Assembly: GCF_011603255.1 (NCBI RefSeq)
Contig: NZ_JAANCM010000003.1
Location: 310,001 to 374,000 of the forward strand
DNA: 64,000 bases
Direction of reading: 5' to 3'
Origin: Ferranicluibacter rubi
Lineage (GTDB): Bacteria; Pseudomonadota; Alphaproteobacteria; Rhizobiales; Rhizobiaceae
A model generated the notes under the pieces. The model saw nothing but the letters and a program-made list of their open reading frames with translations, was not told where the DNA came from and searched no databases. Every line of letters starts with the position of its first letter. Position 1 is the first letter of the stretch. A program made the translations under genes and the position numbers. Positions 42,951-51,529 of the stretch are shown piece after piece.

Positions 42951-43838
42951 ATGTCCATTGCACAGGTGAAACGCATCGCGATCTCGGATTCGCCGTGGCC
43001 ATGGCTGCTGCCGCTCGTCGCGCTGCTGGTGGTCTTCACCGTCTATCCGCTGATCTACAACATCTGGCTCAGCTTCCACGAATTCGTGCCCAAGCAGAGA
43101 GTGCTGAAATATGTCGGCATGGCCAACTGGATCCAGCTGGTCAATGACGGCCGGTTCTGGGGCGCGCTCGGCGTCACCTTCCTCTATTTCTTCATCGCCC
43201 TGACGGTCGAGATCATCCTCGGCATGTCCGTCGCCATGCTGCTCGATGCCGAACTGCCGGGCTTTGCCGCCCTGCGGGCCATCCTGTCGATGACGCTGGT
43301 CATCCCGCCCGCCATCGCCGGCATGATGTTCCTGCTGATGGAGGACTCGCAGTTCGGCGTGCTCTCCTACTTCCTCGGCCAGCTCGGATTGCTCGACAAA
43401 TCGACGCCGATTCTTGGAACCTCGTCCCTTGCCCTTCTCGGCGTGCTCGTCGCGGAAATCTGGCAGTGGACGCCCTTCATGGTGCTGATCTTCATGGCGG
43501 GCCTGCGGTCGCTGCCGGCCGAGCCCTATGAGGCGGCATCCATCGACGGGGCGTCCTCGTTCCAGATGTTCCGCCGGCTGACCCTGCCGATGATGTCGCG
43601 GGTCATCGCGGTCGCCGTCCTTCTGCGCGGCATCGATCTGTTCCGGGTGTTCGACTACGTCTTTGTCATGACCTCGGGCGGGCCTGGAACCGCGACCTAC
43701 ACGGTCAGTCTCTATGCCTGGCAGCAGACATTCTCGTTCCTGAAATGGGGCTATGGCGCGACGCTGAGCCTGACGAGCCTCGTGATCGTCATGGTCATGG
43801 CCAACCTCTTCATCCGCGTCGCCAAGGTCAGGTGGTAA
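42951..43838 (+). CDS. CUT1 ABC transporter permease (MalF/UgpA type)
   Basis: 295-residue inner-membrane permease with six helices and EAA loop 'YEAASIDGASSFQMFRRL'. 'FVMTSGGPGTATYTVSLY' is the typical periplasmic loop. The 129-base gap after the GlpD-like gene contains no separate gene. The GGGAGG nearest the start lies eleven bases upstream of the ATG, a long but usable spacing. Pairs with the next gene, whose start is one base after the stop. Confidence 0.9.
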   Translation: MSIAQVKRIAISDSPWPWLLPLVALLVVFTVYPLIYNIWLSFHEFVPKQRVLKYVGMANWIQLVNDGRFWGALGVTFLYFFIALTVEIILGMSVAMLLDAELPGFAALRAILSMTLVIPPAIAGMMFLLMEDSQFGVLSYFLGQLGLLDKSTPILGTSSLALLGVLVAEIWQWTPFMVLIFMAGLRSLPAEPYEAASIDGASSFQMFRRLTLPMMSRVIAVAVLLRGIDLFRVFDYVFVMTSGGPGTATYTVSLYAWQQTFSFLKWGYGATLSLTSLVIVMVMANLFIRVAKVRW

Positions 43839-43839
43839 C

Positions 43840-44715
43840 ATGCATCAGAGCAAACTCGTCCGCACCGTTCGCACCATTGCCGGCTGGCTGGTGGTCGGCG
43901 CCTTCTTCTTCCCGATCTATTTCTGGACCTCGGTGGCCTTCCGCGACTCCAAGGACATCTTCAACTGGCCGCCGATCATCTTCAATTTCCAGCCGACGAT
44001 GCGCAATTTTGAGCAGGTCTTCGGCATTTCCTTCGGCTTCGCCCGGCAGGACGCCGTCGCCCCCGGCGGTGGAAACTTCTACATGGCCCCGCGGCTGTGG
44101 GATTCCATCGTGGTCGCGTCGATGTCGACGGTGCTCGCCATCACGGTGGCGACCTTCGCCTCCTATGCGCTGTCCCGAATGAATTTTCGTGGCCGTCACC
44201 AGTTCGTCAACTGGGTGCTGTCGACGCGCATGATGCCGCCGGTGGCGGTCGCCATCCCGATGTTCTTCATCTTCAAGCAGTTCAACCTGCTCGACACCTA
44301 TATCGGCGTGATCCTGATCCACGGGCTGATGAACCTGCCGCTGGCGGTGCTGCTGCTCAAAAGCTTCTTCGACGACATCCCCGCCGAGATCGACGAGAGC
44401 GCGCTTCTCGACGGCGCGTCCCGCTGGACGATCTTCCGGCGCGTCGTTCTGCCGATGGCCAAGGGCGGGATCGCGGCGACCGCCGTCCTCTGCTTCATCT
44501 TCTCGTGGACGGAATTCCTGTTCGTCCTCACGCTCACCCAGACGGGCCTGAAGACCGTGCCCGTGGTGTCGTCCACCTTCGTGACTTCGATCGGAACCGC
44601 CTGGGGCAATATGGCTGCCCTCGGTGCTGCTGCGATCGTGCCTGCCTTCTTCGTCGTCCTTCTGGTCCAGCGCCATCTGGTGCGGGGCCTGACCATGGGC
44701 TCGCTGAAGCAATGA
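43840..44715 (+). CDS. CUT1 ABC transporter permease (MalG/UgpE type)
   Basis: 291-residue permease: N-terminal helix 'IAGWLVVGAFFFPIYFWTS', 'TFASYALSRMNFRGR', docking loop 'DESALLDGASRWTIFRRV' and C-terminal 'LLVQRHLVRGLTMGSLK'. It forms the heterodimeric channel with the preceding gene product and is followed by the binding-protein gene 81 bases on, an order (permeases before binding protein) less common than the reverse. Confidence 0.91.
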   Translation: MHQSKLVRTVRTIAGWLVVGAFFFPIYFWTSVAFRDSKDIFNWPPIIFNFQPTMRNFEQVFGISFGFARQDAVAPGGGNFYMAPRLWDSIVVASMSTVLAITVATFASYALSRMNFRGRHQFVNWVLSTRMMPPVAVAIPMFFIFKQFNLLDTYIGVILIHGLMNLPLAVLLLKSFFDDIPAEIDESALLDGASRWTIFRRVVLPMAKGGIAATAVLCFIFSWTEFLFVLTLTQTGLKTVPVVSSTFVTSIGTAWGNMAALGAAAIVPAFFVVLLVQRHLVRGLTMGSLKQ

Positions 44716-44796
44716 CTGCGGCGGGCCGGGAGGGCCTGCCGTTCGATCAACGACGTCCGTTGCCAATCCCGGCAGCGGAGATTGGAGGAGAGAACA

Positions 44797-46293
44797 GTGA
44801 AAGACAGCGATAGAAAATCATACCTGGCGTCCGTCACGGACCGTTTCGTGCGGGGCCAGATGGACCGACGCGCCTTCCTGCGCGCAACCAGCAAGCTGGG
44901 ACTGGGCGCCGCAGCGCTCGGAATGGGCATGGGAAGCCGCCCCTTCATGCTGAACAAGGCTTTGGCCCAGGAAGAGATGCAGCCCTCGGCCGAGGTGATG
45001 GCCTGGCTGAAGGACGTCGGCAAACCCTTTGCTGGCACCACGCTGAAATTCGCCACGGAATCCACGCCGCCATCGAACGCGATCAACTCGCAACTGAAGA
45101 AGTATTTCGAGGAAGCGACGGGTATCAAGGTCGAGATCGAGGTCCTGCCGCTCGAACAGGTTCTCCAGAAGATGACGCTGGACGTGGCGTCCTCGCTCGG
45201 CACCTACGACCTCTATTACATCGACCAGAGCTGGGCCGCATCCTTCAGCCAGGACGTCTTCGATCCGCGCGAGCAGATCAAGGCCAAGGCCGACCTTGCC
45301 ATGCCGAACTACAATATCGACGACTTCCTGCCGGCGCTGGTGGACGGGATTTCGAAATATCAGGATCGCTGGGTCGGCGTGCCCTACGACATCCCGATCT
45401 TCATCATGATCTACCGCCGGGATATCTACGAAAAGCTCGGCCTGAAGGCGCCAGCGACGTTTGAGGAGCTTTACACCAACTCCGCCACCATCACGAAGGA
45501 AATGGGGCCGGACACGTTCGGCTATGCCGGGCAGATGAAGTCCGGCCACTATGCGCTGGAATGCGAATGGACCTCGATGCTGTGGGGTCACGGCGGGTCG
45601 ATCTTCAATGCGGACAAGACCTTTGTCGGCAATGACGAACGCGGCATCGCTGCCCTCGACTACTACACGAAGCTCAAGGACATCATGCCGCCGGGCGTCA
45701 ACCAGTGGACATGGGACGGACAGGGACAGGCGGTCGCTCAAGGGGTTGCGGCATCCATGCTGTCCTGGGGCGAGTTCTTCCCCTTCTTTGACGATCCGAC
45801 GCAGACCAAGGTTTCCGGCCTCTGCGAAGCCGTCATCCCGCCGCAGCCGATCTCCCTGCGCAAGCCGGAAGAATGCGGTTTCGGCGAAATTCCCGGCGTC
45901 GGCCATCAGGGCGGCTCGTCGCTGGCGGTCTCGCGTTACTCCAAGAACCCGGATGCCGCATGGCTGTTCATGCAGTGGGCGACCTGCGCCGACACGCAGG
46001 CACTGGTGACGACGCTGGGCGGCGGCACCGGCCCGACACGGGCGAGCGTCTATGACGATCCGCGCGTCAAGAGCCATGCCCGCGTGGGCGCCGGTACCAC
46101 CCGGCACCTGCCGGTCGTACGGGAGACCATCGACAAGTACATGGGCTCCGAACCGGACCTGCCGGAATGGGCGCAGATCTCCTCCGACACGATCCCCGTG
46201 GCGCTCGGCAAGTATTTCTCGGGCAGCTACGGCTCGTCCAAGGAAGCGCTCGACGACATCAGCACCGGGATCGCGGCCGTCCTGAAGGGCTGA
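44797..46293 (+). CDS. CUT1 extracellular solute-binding protein with Tat signal
   Basis: 498-residue binding protein. GTG start at 44797 with GGAGGAG seven bases upstream. The N-terminus carries a twin-arginine motif 'DRRAFLRATS' followed by a hydrophobic core ('LGLGAAALGMGMGSRP') and 'ALAQE', so it is exported folded. Mature region: 'LKFATESTPPSNAINSQL', 'GTYDLYYIDQSWAASFSQD', 'GVPYDIPIFIMIYRRDIYE'. Large CUT1 binding proteins of this kind carry sugars, polyols or sugar phosphates; ligand unknown. Followed by a strong hairpin. Confidence 0.9.
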   Translation: MKDSDRKSYLASVTDRFVRGQMDRRAFLRATSKLGLGAAALGMGMGSRPFMLNKALAQEEMQPSAEVMAWLKDVGKPFAGTTLKFATESTPPSNAINSQLKKYFEEATGIKVEIEVLPLEQVLQKMTLDVASSLGTYDLYYIDQSWAASFSQDVFDPREQIKAKADLAMPNYNIDDFLPALVDGISKYQDRWVGVPYDIPIFIMIYRRDIYEKLGLKAPATFEELYTNSATITKEMGPDTFGYAGQMKSGHYALECEWTSMLWGHGGSIFNADKTFVGNDERGIAALDYYTKLKDIMPPGVNQWTWDGQGQAVAQGVAASMLSWGEFFPFFDDPTQTKVSGLCEAVIPPQPISLRKPEECGFGEIPGVGHQGGSSLAVSRYSKNPDAAWLFMQWATCADTQALVTTLGGGTGPTRASVYDDPRVKSHARVGAGTTRHLPVVRETIDKYMGSEPDLPEWAQISSDTIPVALGKYFSGSYGSSKEALDDISTGIAAVLKG

Positions 46294-46308
46294 GCCTCGC
46301 CTTGAAAC

Positions 46309-46339
46309 GAAGAGGTCGCGGCAATCCCGCGACCTCTTC
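46309..46339 (+). terminator. Intercistronic hairpin after binding-protein gene
   Basis: A perfect 13-base stem (GAAGAGGTCGCGG / CCGCGACCTCTTC) with a five-base loop begins 16 bases after the binding-protein stop and 40 bases before the SDR start. No U-tract follows, so it is probably an mRNA-stabilising or partial-termination element that sets a higher level of binding protein than of downstream products. Confidence 0.65.
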
Positions 46340-46379
46340 CGAACATGATGACGCTCGACGCAGACCGACGGAGGAAACG

Positions 46380-47108
46380 ATGATGGACAACAAACCCCTG
46401 ATCGCCATTACGGGCGCGAGTTCCGGGATCGGCGAGGCCGTGGCCCGCGCCTTCTCGGAGGCCGGCCACCCGCTTCTCCTGATGGCGCGCAGGCTGGACC
46501 GCCTTGAGGCGCTCGACCTTCCCCGCACCGTGTTGCGCAAGGTCGATGTGCGCGACCGCGCAAGCCTTGCCGCCGCCGTCCGCGATGCGGAGGCAGAACA
46601 CGGCCCGGTCGATCTGATGTTTGCCAATGCCGGCATCGCAAGGCTTGGCGACATCGCCACGCAGCCCCCCGAAGAGTGGGACGAGATGATCGACATCAAC
46701 ACCAAGGGCGTCATGAACAGCGTGCATGCCGTGCTGGCCGGCATGGTCGAGCGCAAGCAGGGCACGCTGGTGATGATGAGCTCGATCGCCGGGCGGAAGG
46801 TCTATCCCGACCACACCGTCTACTGCGGCACGAAGTTCTTCGTTCACGCGGTGTCGGAAAGCCTGCGCGCCTATCTCGCGCCCCACAATGTCCGTGTCGT
46901 CGTCGTGTCGCCCGGTATCGTCGACACCGAGGTCCTCGATCACGTCAACGATCTCCAGACGCTGGAAAACTACAAGTCGAACAAGGCGGCCATCGGCGGC
47001 GGCATTTCCGCCGATATCGTCGCTGGCCTGATCCTCGACGCCTATGCACTGCCGCAACGCGCCATCGTGCAGGAAATCGTCATCACGCCGACGCAGCAGA
47101 CCTACTGA
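46380..47108 (+). CDS. Short-chain dehydrogenase/reductase (YdfG-like)
   Basis: 242-residue SDR with 'ITGASSGIGEAVARAF' (9-24), 'ANAGIARLGD', Ser in 'MMSSIAGRK', 'YCGTKFF' (Tyr/Lys pair) and the C-terminus 'IVQEIVITPTQQTY', which recalls YdfG-type 3-hydroxy-acid and sorbitol-type SDRs. Start ATG 46380 follows GGAGG by five bases. It lies inside the transporter genes, so it should act early on the imported compound, for example polyol to ketose. Confidence 0.88.
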   Translation: MMDNKPLIAITGASSGIGEAVARAFSEAGHPLLLMARRLDRLEALDLPRTVLRKVDVRDRASLAAAVRDAEAEHGPVDLMFANAGIARLGDIATQPPEEWDEMIDINTKGVMNSVHAVLAGMVERKQGTLVMMSSIAGRKVYPDHTVYCGTKFFVHAVSESLRAYLAPHNVRVVVVSPGIVDTEVLDHVNDLQTLENYKSNKAAIGGGISADIVAGLILDAYALPQRAIVQEIVITPTQQTY

Positions 47109-47149
47109 AAAGACGCCGTCCACCCACGGCCTATTATGGAGTACATTCA

Positions 47150-48214
47150 ATGGCGACCGTCGAATACCAGCGCATAGGCAAGTCCTTCGGCGCCTTCACG
47201 ATCATGCGCGACATCTCCTTCAAGATCGCGGATCAGGATTTCGTGGTGCTGCTCGGCCCGTCCGGCTGCGGCAAGACGACCCTGCTGCGCATGACGGCCG
47301 GGCTGGAAAGCGTCAGCGAGGGCGATTTGCTCATCGACGGCAACCGCGTCAACACGCTGCATCCGCGCGACCGGAATATCGCCATGGTGTTCCAGAACTA
47401 CGCGCTCTATCCCACCATGAAGGTCTACGACAACATCTCCTTCAGCCTCGAGGTCGCCAAGATACCCCCGGCCGAGATCAAGCGCCGGGTGGAATGGGCG
47501 GCCGAGACGCTCAACCTCACGCCCTATCTCGACCGCTACCCCAAGGAGCTTTCCGGCGGGCAGCGTCAGCGCGTCGCCATGGGGCGGGCCATGGTGCGCG
47601 AAGCTGCGGTGTTCCTGTTCGACGAGCCGCTCTCGAACCTCGACGCCAAGCTGCGCGCCCATATGCGCACCGAGATCCGGCAGCTGCACAACCGGCTGAA
47701 GACCACCACCGTCTACGTGACGCACGACCAGATCGAGGCCATGACGATGGCCGACAAGATCGTGGTCATGCGCGCCGGCAAGATCGAGCAGATCGGCTCT
47801 CCCGACGAGGTCTACGACCGGCCGGCCAGCAAATACGTCGCCGACTTCATCGGCGCGTCCGCTATCAATTTCCTCCCCGGAACGGTCGTCGTGTCCGACG
47901 GCATGCCCGCCGTCGACACGGCGACCGGACGGGTGGTGCTGGAAACGACGACGACAGCCAGGCCCGGCGAGAAGGTCGTCATCGGCCTGCGTCCGACCGA
48001 TGTCGTGGTCGATGGCGCGGGCGCGCTTTCGGCGAAATCCGTGCTTGTCGAGCGGCTCGGCCACGATGCCCAGCTCTTTTGCGACGGTGCCGATGGACGC
48101 TTCACGGTGTCGGTGGACAAGACCGCCCGCTTTGCCGAGGGCAGCGAGGTCCGCTTCTCCATCCCGCCGTCCAAGGTTCACGTCTTCAACGCCGAAACGG
48201 AAGCGCGCCTTTAG
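47150..48214 (+). CDS. CUT1 ABC transporter ATP-binding protein (MalK/UgpC type)
   Basis: 354-residue ATPase completing the importer at 42951-46293. Walker A 'GPSGCGKTT', Q-loop 'VFQNYALYPTMKV', signature 'LSGGQRQRV', Walker B 'FLFDEPLSNLDAKL', switch 'YVTHDQIEAMT', and a C-terminal TOBE domain ending 'PPSKVHVFNAETEARL'. Start ATG with GGAG eight bases upstream. Longer frames reading into it from the SDR region are out of family and were discarded. Confidence 0.93.
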   Translation: MATVEYQRIGKSFGAFTIMRDISFKIADQDFVVLLGPSGCGKTTLLRMTAGLESVSEGDLLIDGNRVNTLHPRDRNIAMVFQNYALYPTMKVYDNISFSLEVAKIPPAEIKRRVEWAAETLNLTPYLDRYPKELSGGQRQRVAMGRAMVREAAVFLFDEPLSNLDAKLRAHMRTEIRQLHNRLKTTTVYVTHDQIEAMTMADKIVVMRAGKIEQIGSPDEVYDRPASKYVADFIGASAINFLPGTVVVSDGMPAVDTATGRVVLETTTTARPGEKVVIGLRPTDVVVDGAGALSAKSVLVERLGHDAQLFCDGADGRFTVSVDKTARFAEGSEVRFSIPPSKVHVFNAETEARL

Positions 48215-48294
48215 GCGCTGCGATCCATCACTTCCATCCCATTCCATCGTCTGCCGGCCTGCCCGATCGCGCCGGCACAGAAAGGACCGTCACC

Positions 48295-50343
48295 ATGAGA
48301 TCCCGCTGGTCGGATACCGAATTCAAAGCCGTCGTCGATGCCTATGTCGCAAAGGGCATCAATCGCGATCTCGCCATCCGCACCTATACGACGCGCCTTC
48401 TGGGGCAGGATCCCGAGCTGGTGCTGCATGGCGGTGGGAATACGTCGGTCAAGACCGTCTTCACGGAGATGGACGGAACTGAGATCGAGGTGCTCTGCGT
48501 CAAGGGCAGCGGCTGGGACATGGGCACGATCGAACCTCAGGGCCTGCCGGCCGTGCGGCTGGAGCCGCTGAAGGCCATGGTCGCGTTCGACACCCTGTCC
48601 GACGACGACATGGTGATGCTGCAGCGCCGCCTGCTGCTCGATCCCTCAGCCCCCAACCCATCGGTCGAGGCGATCTTGCACGGTCTCCTGCCGTTCAAGC
48701 ATATCGACCACACCCATGCCAACGCCATCGTCTCCCTGACCAACCAGCCGAATGGCGAAGCGCTGGTGCGCGAGCTGTTTCCGAATGCCATCATTGTTCC
48801 CTATGTGATGCCCGGTTTCGATCTGGCTAAGGCCTGCGATGCCGCCTTCAAGGCCAATCCCGGCGGCGATGGCATGATCCTGCTCAAGCACGGCATCTTC
48901 ACCTGGTCGGAAGATCCGCGCACGAGCTACGAGGACATGATCGCCAAGATCGATGCTGCGGAAAAGCGGATCGCCAAGGGGAACCCGAAGCCGTTCCGGG
49001 GCGTGACGCTGCCGCGAAAGATCGCCAGCGCGGCCGAGATCGCGCCCATCCTGCGCGGTGCGATCGCACTTTCCACGGAGGTGGAGGGCGCGCCTCGCCG
49101 GTTCGTGCTGGAGCACCGCTCGAGCGAAAAGATCCTCGATTTCTGCAATGCCGAGACTGTTTCGTCGCTGGTCCGGCGTGGAAACGCGACGCCCGAGCAT
49201 GTCATCCACATCAAGCGCTTCGGCGTCGCCCTGCCGGCACCGGAGACGGGAACGCTGGATGCGTGGGCCGAGACCGTGACGGCGGCGGTCAAGGCCTATC
49301 AGGAGGAGTATAAAGCCTATTTCGAGCGCAACAACGCCCGCGTCGGCGGCGGCAAGCGCATGCTCGACCCGATGCCGCGGGTGTTCTACGTCGCAGGCGT
49401 CGGCCTCTTTGCAGCGGGGGCCGCCCGCAAGAACGCGCTGGTGGGCGCCGATGTCGCTGAAGCGACCATCGCCGTCATCACCAATGCCGAGGGCATCGAC
49501 GCGTTCGAAGCGCTCTCCGAAGCGGATCTGTTCGATATCGAATACTGGTCGCTGGAGCAGGTGAAGCTAGCGAAATCGGTCGAAAAGCCGCTGACCCGAC
49601 AGGTCGCCATCGTCACCGGCGGCGCGAGCGGTCTTGGCCTTGCGGTCGCCGAAGCCCTGAAGGCGGAGGGTGCCGAGATCGCGCTGTTCGACATTTCTCC
49701 GGAGGGTGTGGCGCGGGAGGCAAAACGCATCGGCGCATTCCCGGTCGTCTGCGACGTCACCGATCCGGATGGGGTGGATGCGGCCGTGGCGTCCGTCGCC
49801 GCGCATTTCGGCGGTGTCGATATCCTGATTTCCAATGCCGGCGCCGCCTTCCAGGGCAGCCTTCTCACCGTGTCGGAAGACACGTTCCGCAAGGCGTTCG
49901 ACCTCAATTTCTGGGGACATCACTATATGGCGCGGGCCGTGGTGCGGGTGATGGAACAGCAGAAGACCGGCGGCGCGCTCGTCTTCAACGTCTCCAAACA
50001 GGCGGTCAATCCGGGCGCGGATTTCGGCCCCTACGGCACGTCGAAGGCCGCGCTGATGGCGCTGATGCGGCAATATGCGGTGGAGCACGGCGCGTCCGGC
50101 ATCACCTCCAATGCCGTCAATGCGGACCGAATCCGCACCGGACTGATGACCGACGAGATGGTGGCGGCCCGTAGCAAGGCGCGCGGCGTCACGCCGGAAG
50201 CCTATCTCTCGGCGAACCTTGTCGGCCGCGAGGTCACGGCCGCCGATGTCGCAGCCGCCTTCGTGCACCTGGCCAAGGCGCGGACCTCAAGCGGCGCCGT
50301 CATCACGGTCGACGGCGGCAACGTCGCCGCCATGATGCGCTGA
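48295..50343 (+). CDS. Bifunctional class II aldolase / short-chain dehydrogenase (RhaD-like fusion)
   Basis: 682-residue fusion. The N-terminal half is a class II aldolase/adducin domain ('VLHGGGNTSVK' at about 43-53, zinc ligands in 'HIDHTHANAIV' and 'LLKHGIFTW'). From about residue 430 there is a classical SDR ('IVTGGASGLGLAVAEAL', 'NVSKQAVNPGADFGPYGTSK' with the Ser and Tyr-x3-Lys, end 'GAVITVDGGNVAAMM'). In rhizobial rhamnose catabolism such a fusion cleaves a ketose-1-phosphate to DHAP plus lactaldehyde and oxidises the aldehyde. By analogy it would cleave the ketose phosphate made in this pathway and oxidise the released aldehyde. One step may be vestigial. Confidence 0.88.
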   Translation: MRSRWSDTEFKAVVDAYVAKGINRDLAIRTYTTRLLGQDPELVLHGGGNTSVKTVFTEMDGTEIEVLCVKGSGWDMGTIEPQGLPAVRLEPLKAMVAFDTLSDDDMVMLQRRLLLDPSAPNPSVEAILHGLLPFKHIDHTHANAIVSLTNQPNGEALVRELFPNAIIVPYVMPGFDLAKACDAAFKANPGGDGMILLKHGIFTWSEDPRTSYEDMIAKIDAAEKRIAKGNPKPFRGVTLPRKIASAAEIAPILRGAIALSTEVEGAPRRFVLEHRSSEKILDFCNAETVSSLVRRGNATPEHVIHIKRFGVALPAPETGTLDAWAETVTAAVKAYQEEYKAYFERNNARVGGGKRMLDPMPRVFYVAGVGLFAAGAARKNALVGADVAEATIAVITNAEGIDAFEALSEADLFDIEYWSLEQVKLAKSVEKPLTRQVAIVTGGASGLGLAVAEALKAEGAEIALFDISPEGVAREAKRIGAFPVVCDVTDPDGVDAAVASVAAHFGGVDILISNAGAAFQGSLLTVSEDTFRKAFDLNFWGHHYMARAVVRVMEQQKTGGALVFNVSKQAVNPGADFGPYGTSKAALMALMRQYAVEHGASGITSNAVNADRIRTGLMTDEMVAARSKARGVTPEAYLSANLVGREVTAADVAAAFVHLAKARTSSGAVITVDGGNVAAMMR

Positions 50344-50374
50344 CGCAGCCAACCCATCGCAGGAGAAAAGGTCC

Positions 50375-51415
50375 ATGGCCAATATTCTGATTCTGGGGGC
50401 CGGCGTCATGGGAACGGCACTGGCCGTGCCCGCCAGCGACAACGGCCACGCGGTCGTTCTCTCGGGGACGCCGCTCGACGACGCAGTCGTCGCGCGGATG
50501 CAGGCACCGGGCGGAACACATCCCAAACTCGACGCGCCGCTGCCCGGCACCGTCCGCGTCATCGCGGACGCAGCCCTGACAGCGGAGGATACAGACAAGG
50601 CCGACCTGATCGTCGTCGGCGTCAGCAGTCCCGGCATCACCTGGGCGGTCGACAGGCTGAACGAACTGCTGCGCCGGGAGACGACGGTCGCCTTCGTGAC
50701 CAAGGGCCTTGATCGCAGGGACGGCGCCGTCGTGACCTTCGCCGAAACCGTGCCGGAGCGCATCAACCGCCTTGGCACCTTCATCGGCATCGGCGGCCCC
50801 TGCATCGCCCGCGAACTTGCGCTGCGCCTGCCGACAGCGAGTGTCTATGCCGCGCGGAATGAGGCCGCAGCGAAGCGAGCGGCAGCCCTCTTCCGCACGC
50901 CCTATTACCGCCTCGCCGTCAGCGACGACCTGACCGGGGTCGAGGCCTGCGCCGCCCTGAAAAATTTCTTCGCCATCGGCGTCAGCGCCATGCAGACCCG
51001 CTATCCCGACGCGCTTCGTGCGGACGGGCAGTCTAAGAACCCGACCGCTGCCGCCTTCACCCAGGCCGTCCACGAAATGGCCATGCTGTGCGAGATGGTC
51101 GGCGGAGCGCGCTCCACCGCCTTCGACCTCGCCGGTCTGGGCGATCTGCACGTCACCGTCGGCGGCGGACGAAACAGCCGGCTTGGCCACAGCCTTGGCC
51201 GAAAGCGGAATGTCGAGGAAGCCATGACACAGGAACTCGCCAACGAGACGGTGGAAGGCATCGATACCGCCCGCGTCGTCGCATCGCTGCTTCACGGTAT
51301 GGGCCGTGATTCCGTGAGATTCCCTCTCACCAAGGCGATCATCGACGCCGTTCTTGGCAAGACACTGTTCGAGTTCGATTTTGAGAAACTCTACCTGCCA
51401 GCGAACGCCGGCTGA
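50375..51415 (+). CDS. NAD(P)-dependent glycerol-3-phosphate dehydrogenase (GpsA)-family protein
   Basis: 346-residue Rossmann protein: 'ILGAGVMGTALAVPASDNG' (5-23), 'VTKGLDRRDG', 'GGPCIARELALRLP', catalytic Lys in 'AALKNFFAIGVSAM', and C-terminal helical domain 'GLGDLHVTVGGGRNSRLG'. Housekeeping GpsA carries 'GAGSWG' and 'SGPSFA'; here 'GAGVMG' and 'GGPCIA' differ, marking a divergent subfamily. It is last in the operon. It probably reduces or oxidises DHAP, or a related ketose phosphate, rather than serving lipid synthesis. Confidence 0.82.
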   Translation: MANILILGAGVMGTALAVPASDNGHAVVLSGTPLDDAVVARMQAPGGTHPKLDAPLPGTVRVIADAALTAEDTDKADLIVVGVSSPGITWAVDRLNELLRRETTVAFVTKGLDRRDGAVVTFAETVPERINRLGTFIGIGGPCIARELALRLPTASVYAARNEAAAKRAAALFRTPYYRLAVSDDLTGVEACAALKNFFAIGVSAMQTRYPDALRADGQSKNPTAAAFTQAVHEMAMLCEMVGGARSTAFDLAGLGDLHVTVGGGRNSRLGHSLGRKRNVEEAMTQELANETVEGIDTARVVASLLHGMGRDSVRFPLTKAIIDAVLGKTLFEFDFEKLYLPANAG

Positions 51416-51449
51416 TGCCGCGGTCGGTACGCGGATCTGATCTTGTTAC

Positions 51450-51484
51450 AGCGCCGCGCGTCATATCAGACGCACGGCGCTTTA
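51450..51484 (+). terminator. Operon terminator
   Basis: Thirteen-base arms (51450-51462 and 51469-51481) pair with a single C-A mismatch around a six-base loop and are followed by TTT, 35 bases after the stop of the GpsA-like gene. It ends the 39.1-51.4 kb operon and also lies beyond the stop of the convergent PRC-barrel gene. Confidence 0.65.
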
Positions 51485-51529
51485 GCGCTCTGGACCTGCT
51501 GCATGATCCGAACAGGTGCTACCCCGGGA

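Noticed and set aside
41505-43841. 778-codon open frame on the minus strand
   Set aside because: Antisense to the GlpD-like and permease genes, with no family motifs and low-complexity charged composition.
44716-44796. GGCGGGCC/GGGCCTGCC pairing considered as a terminator between permease and binding-protein genes
   Set aside because: Arms are short and imperfect, with no T-run, and the binding protein must be co-transcribed with the permeases.
46676-47149. Long N-terminal extensions in front of the transporter ATPase and aldolase-fusion frames
   Set aside because: The in-frame upstream stretches run through neighbouring genes in another frame and do not resemble either family; starts at 47150 and 48295 have ribosome sites and family N-termini.
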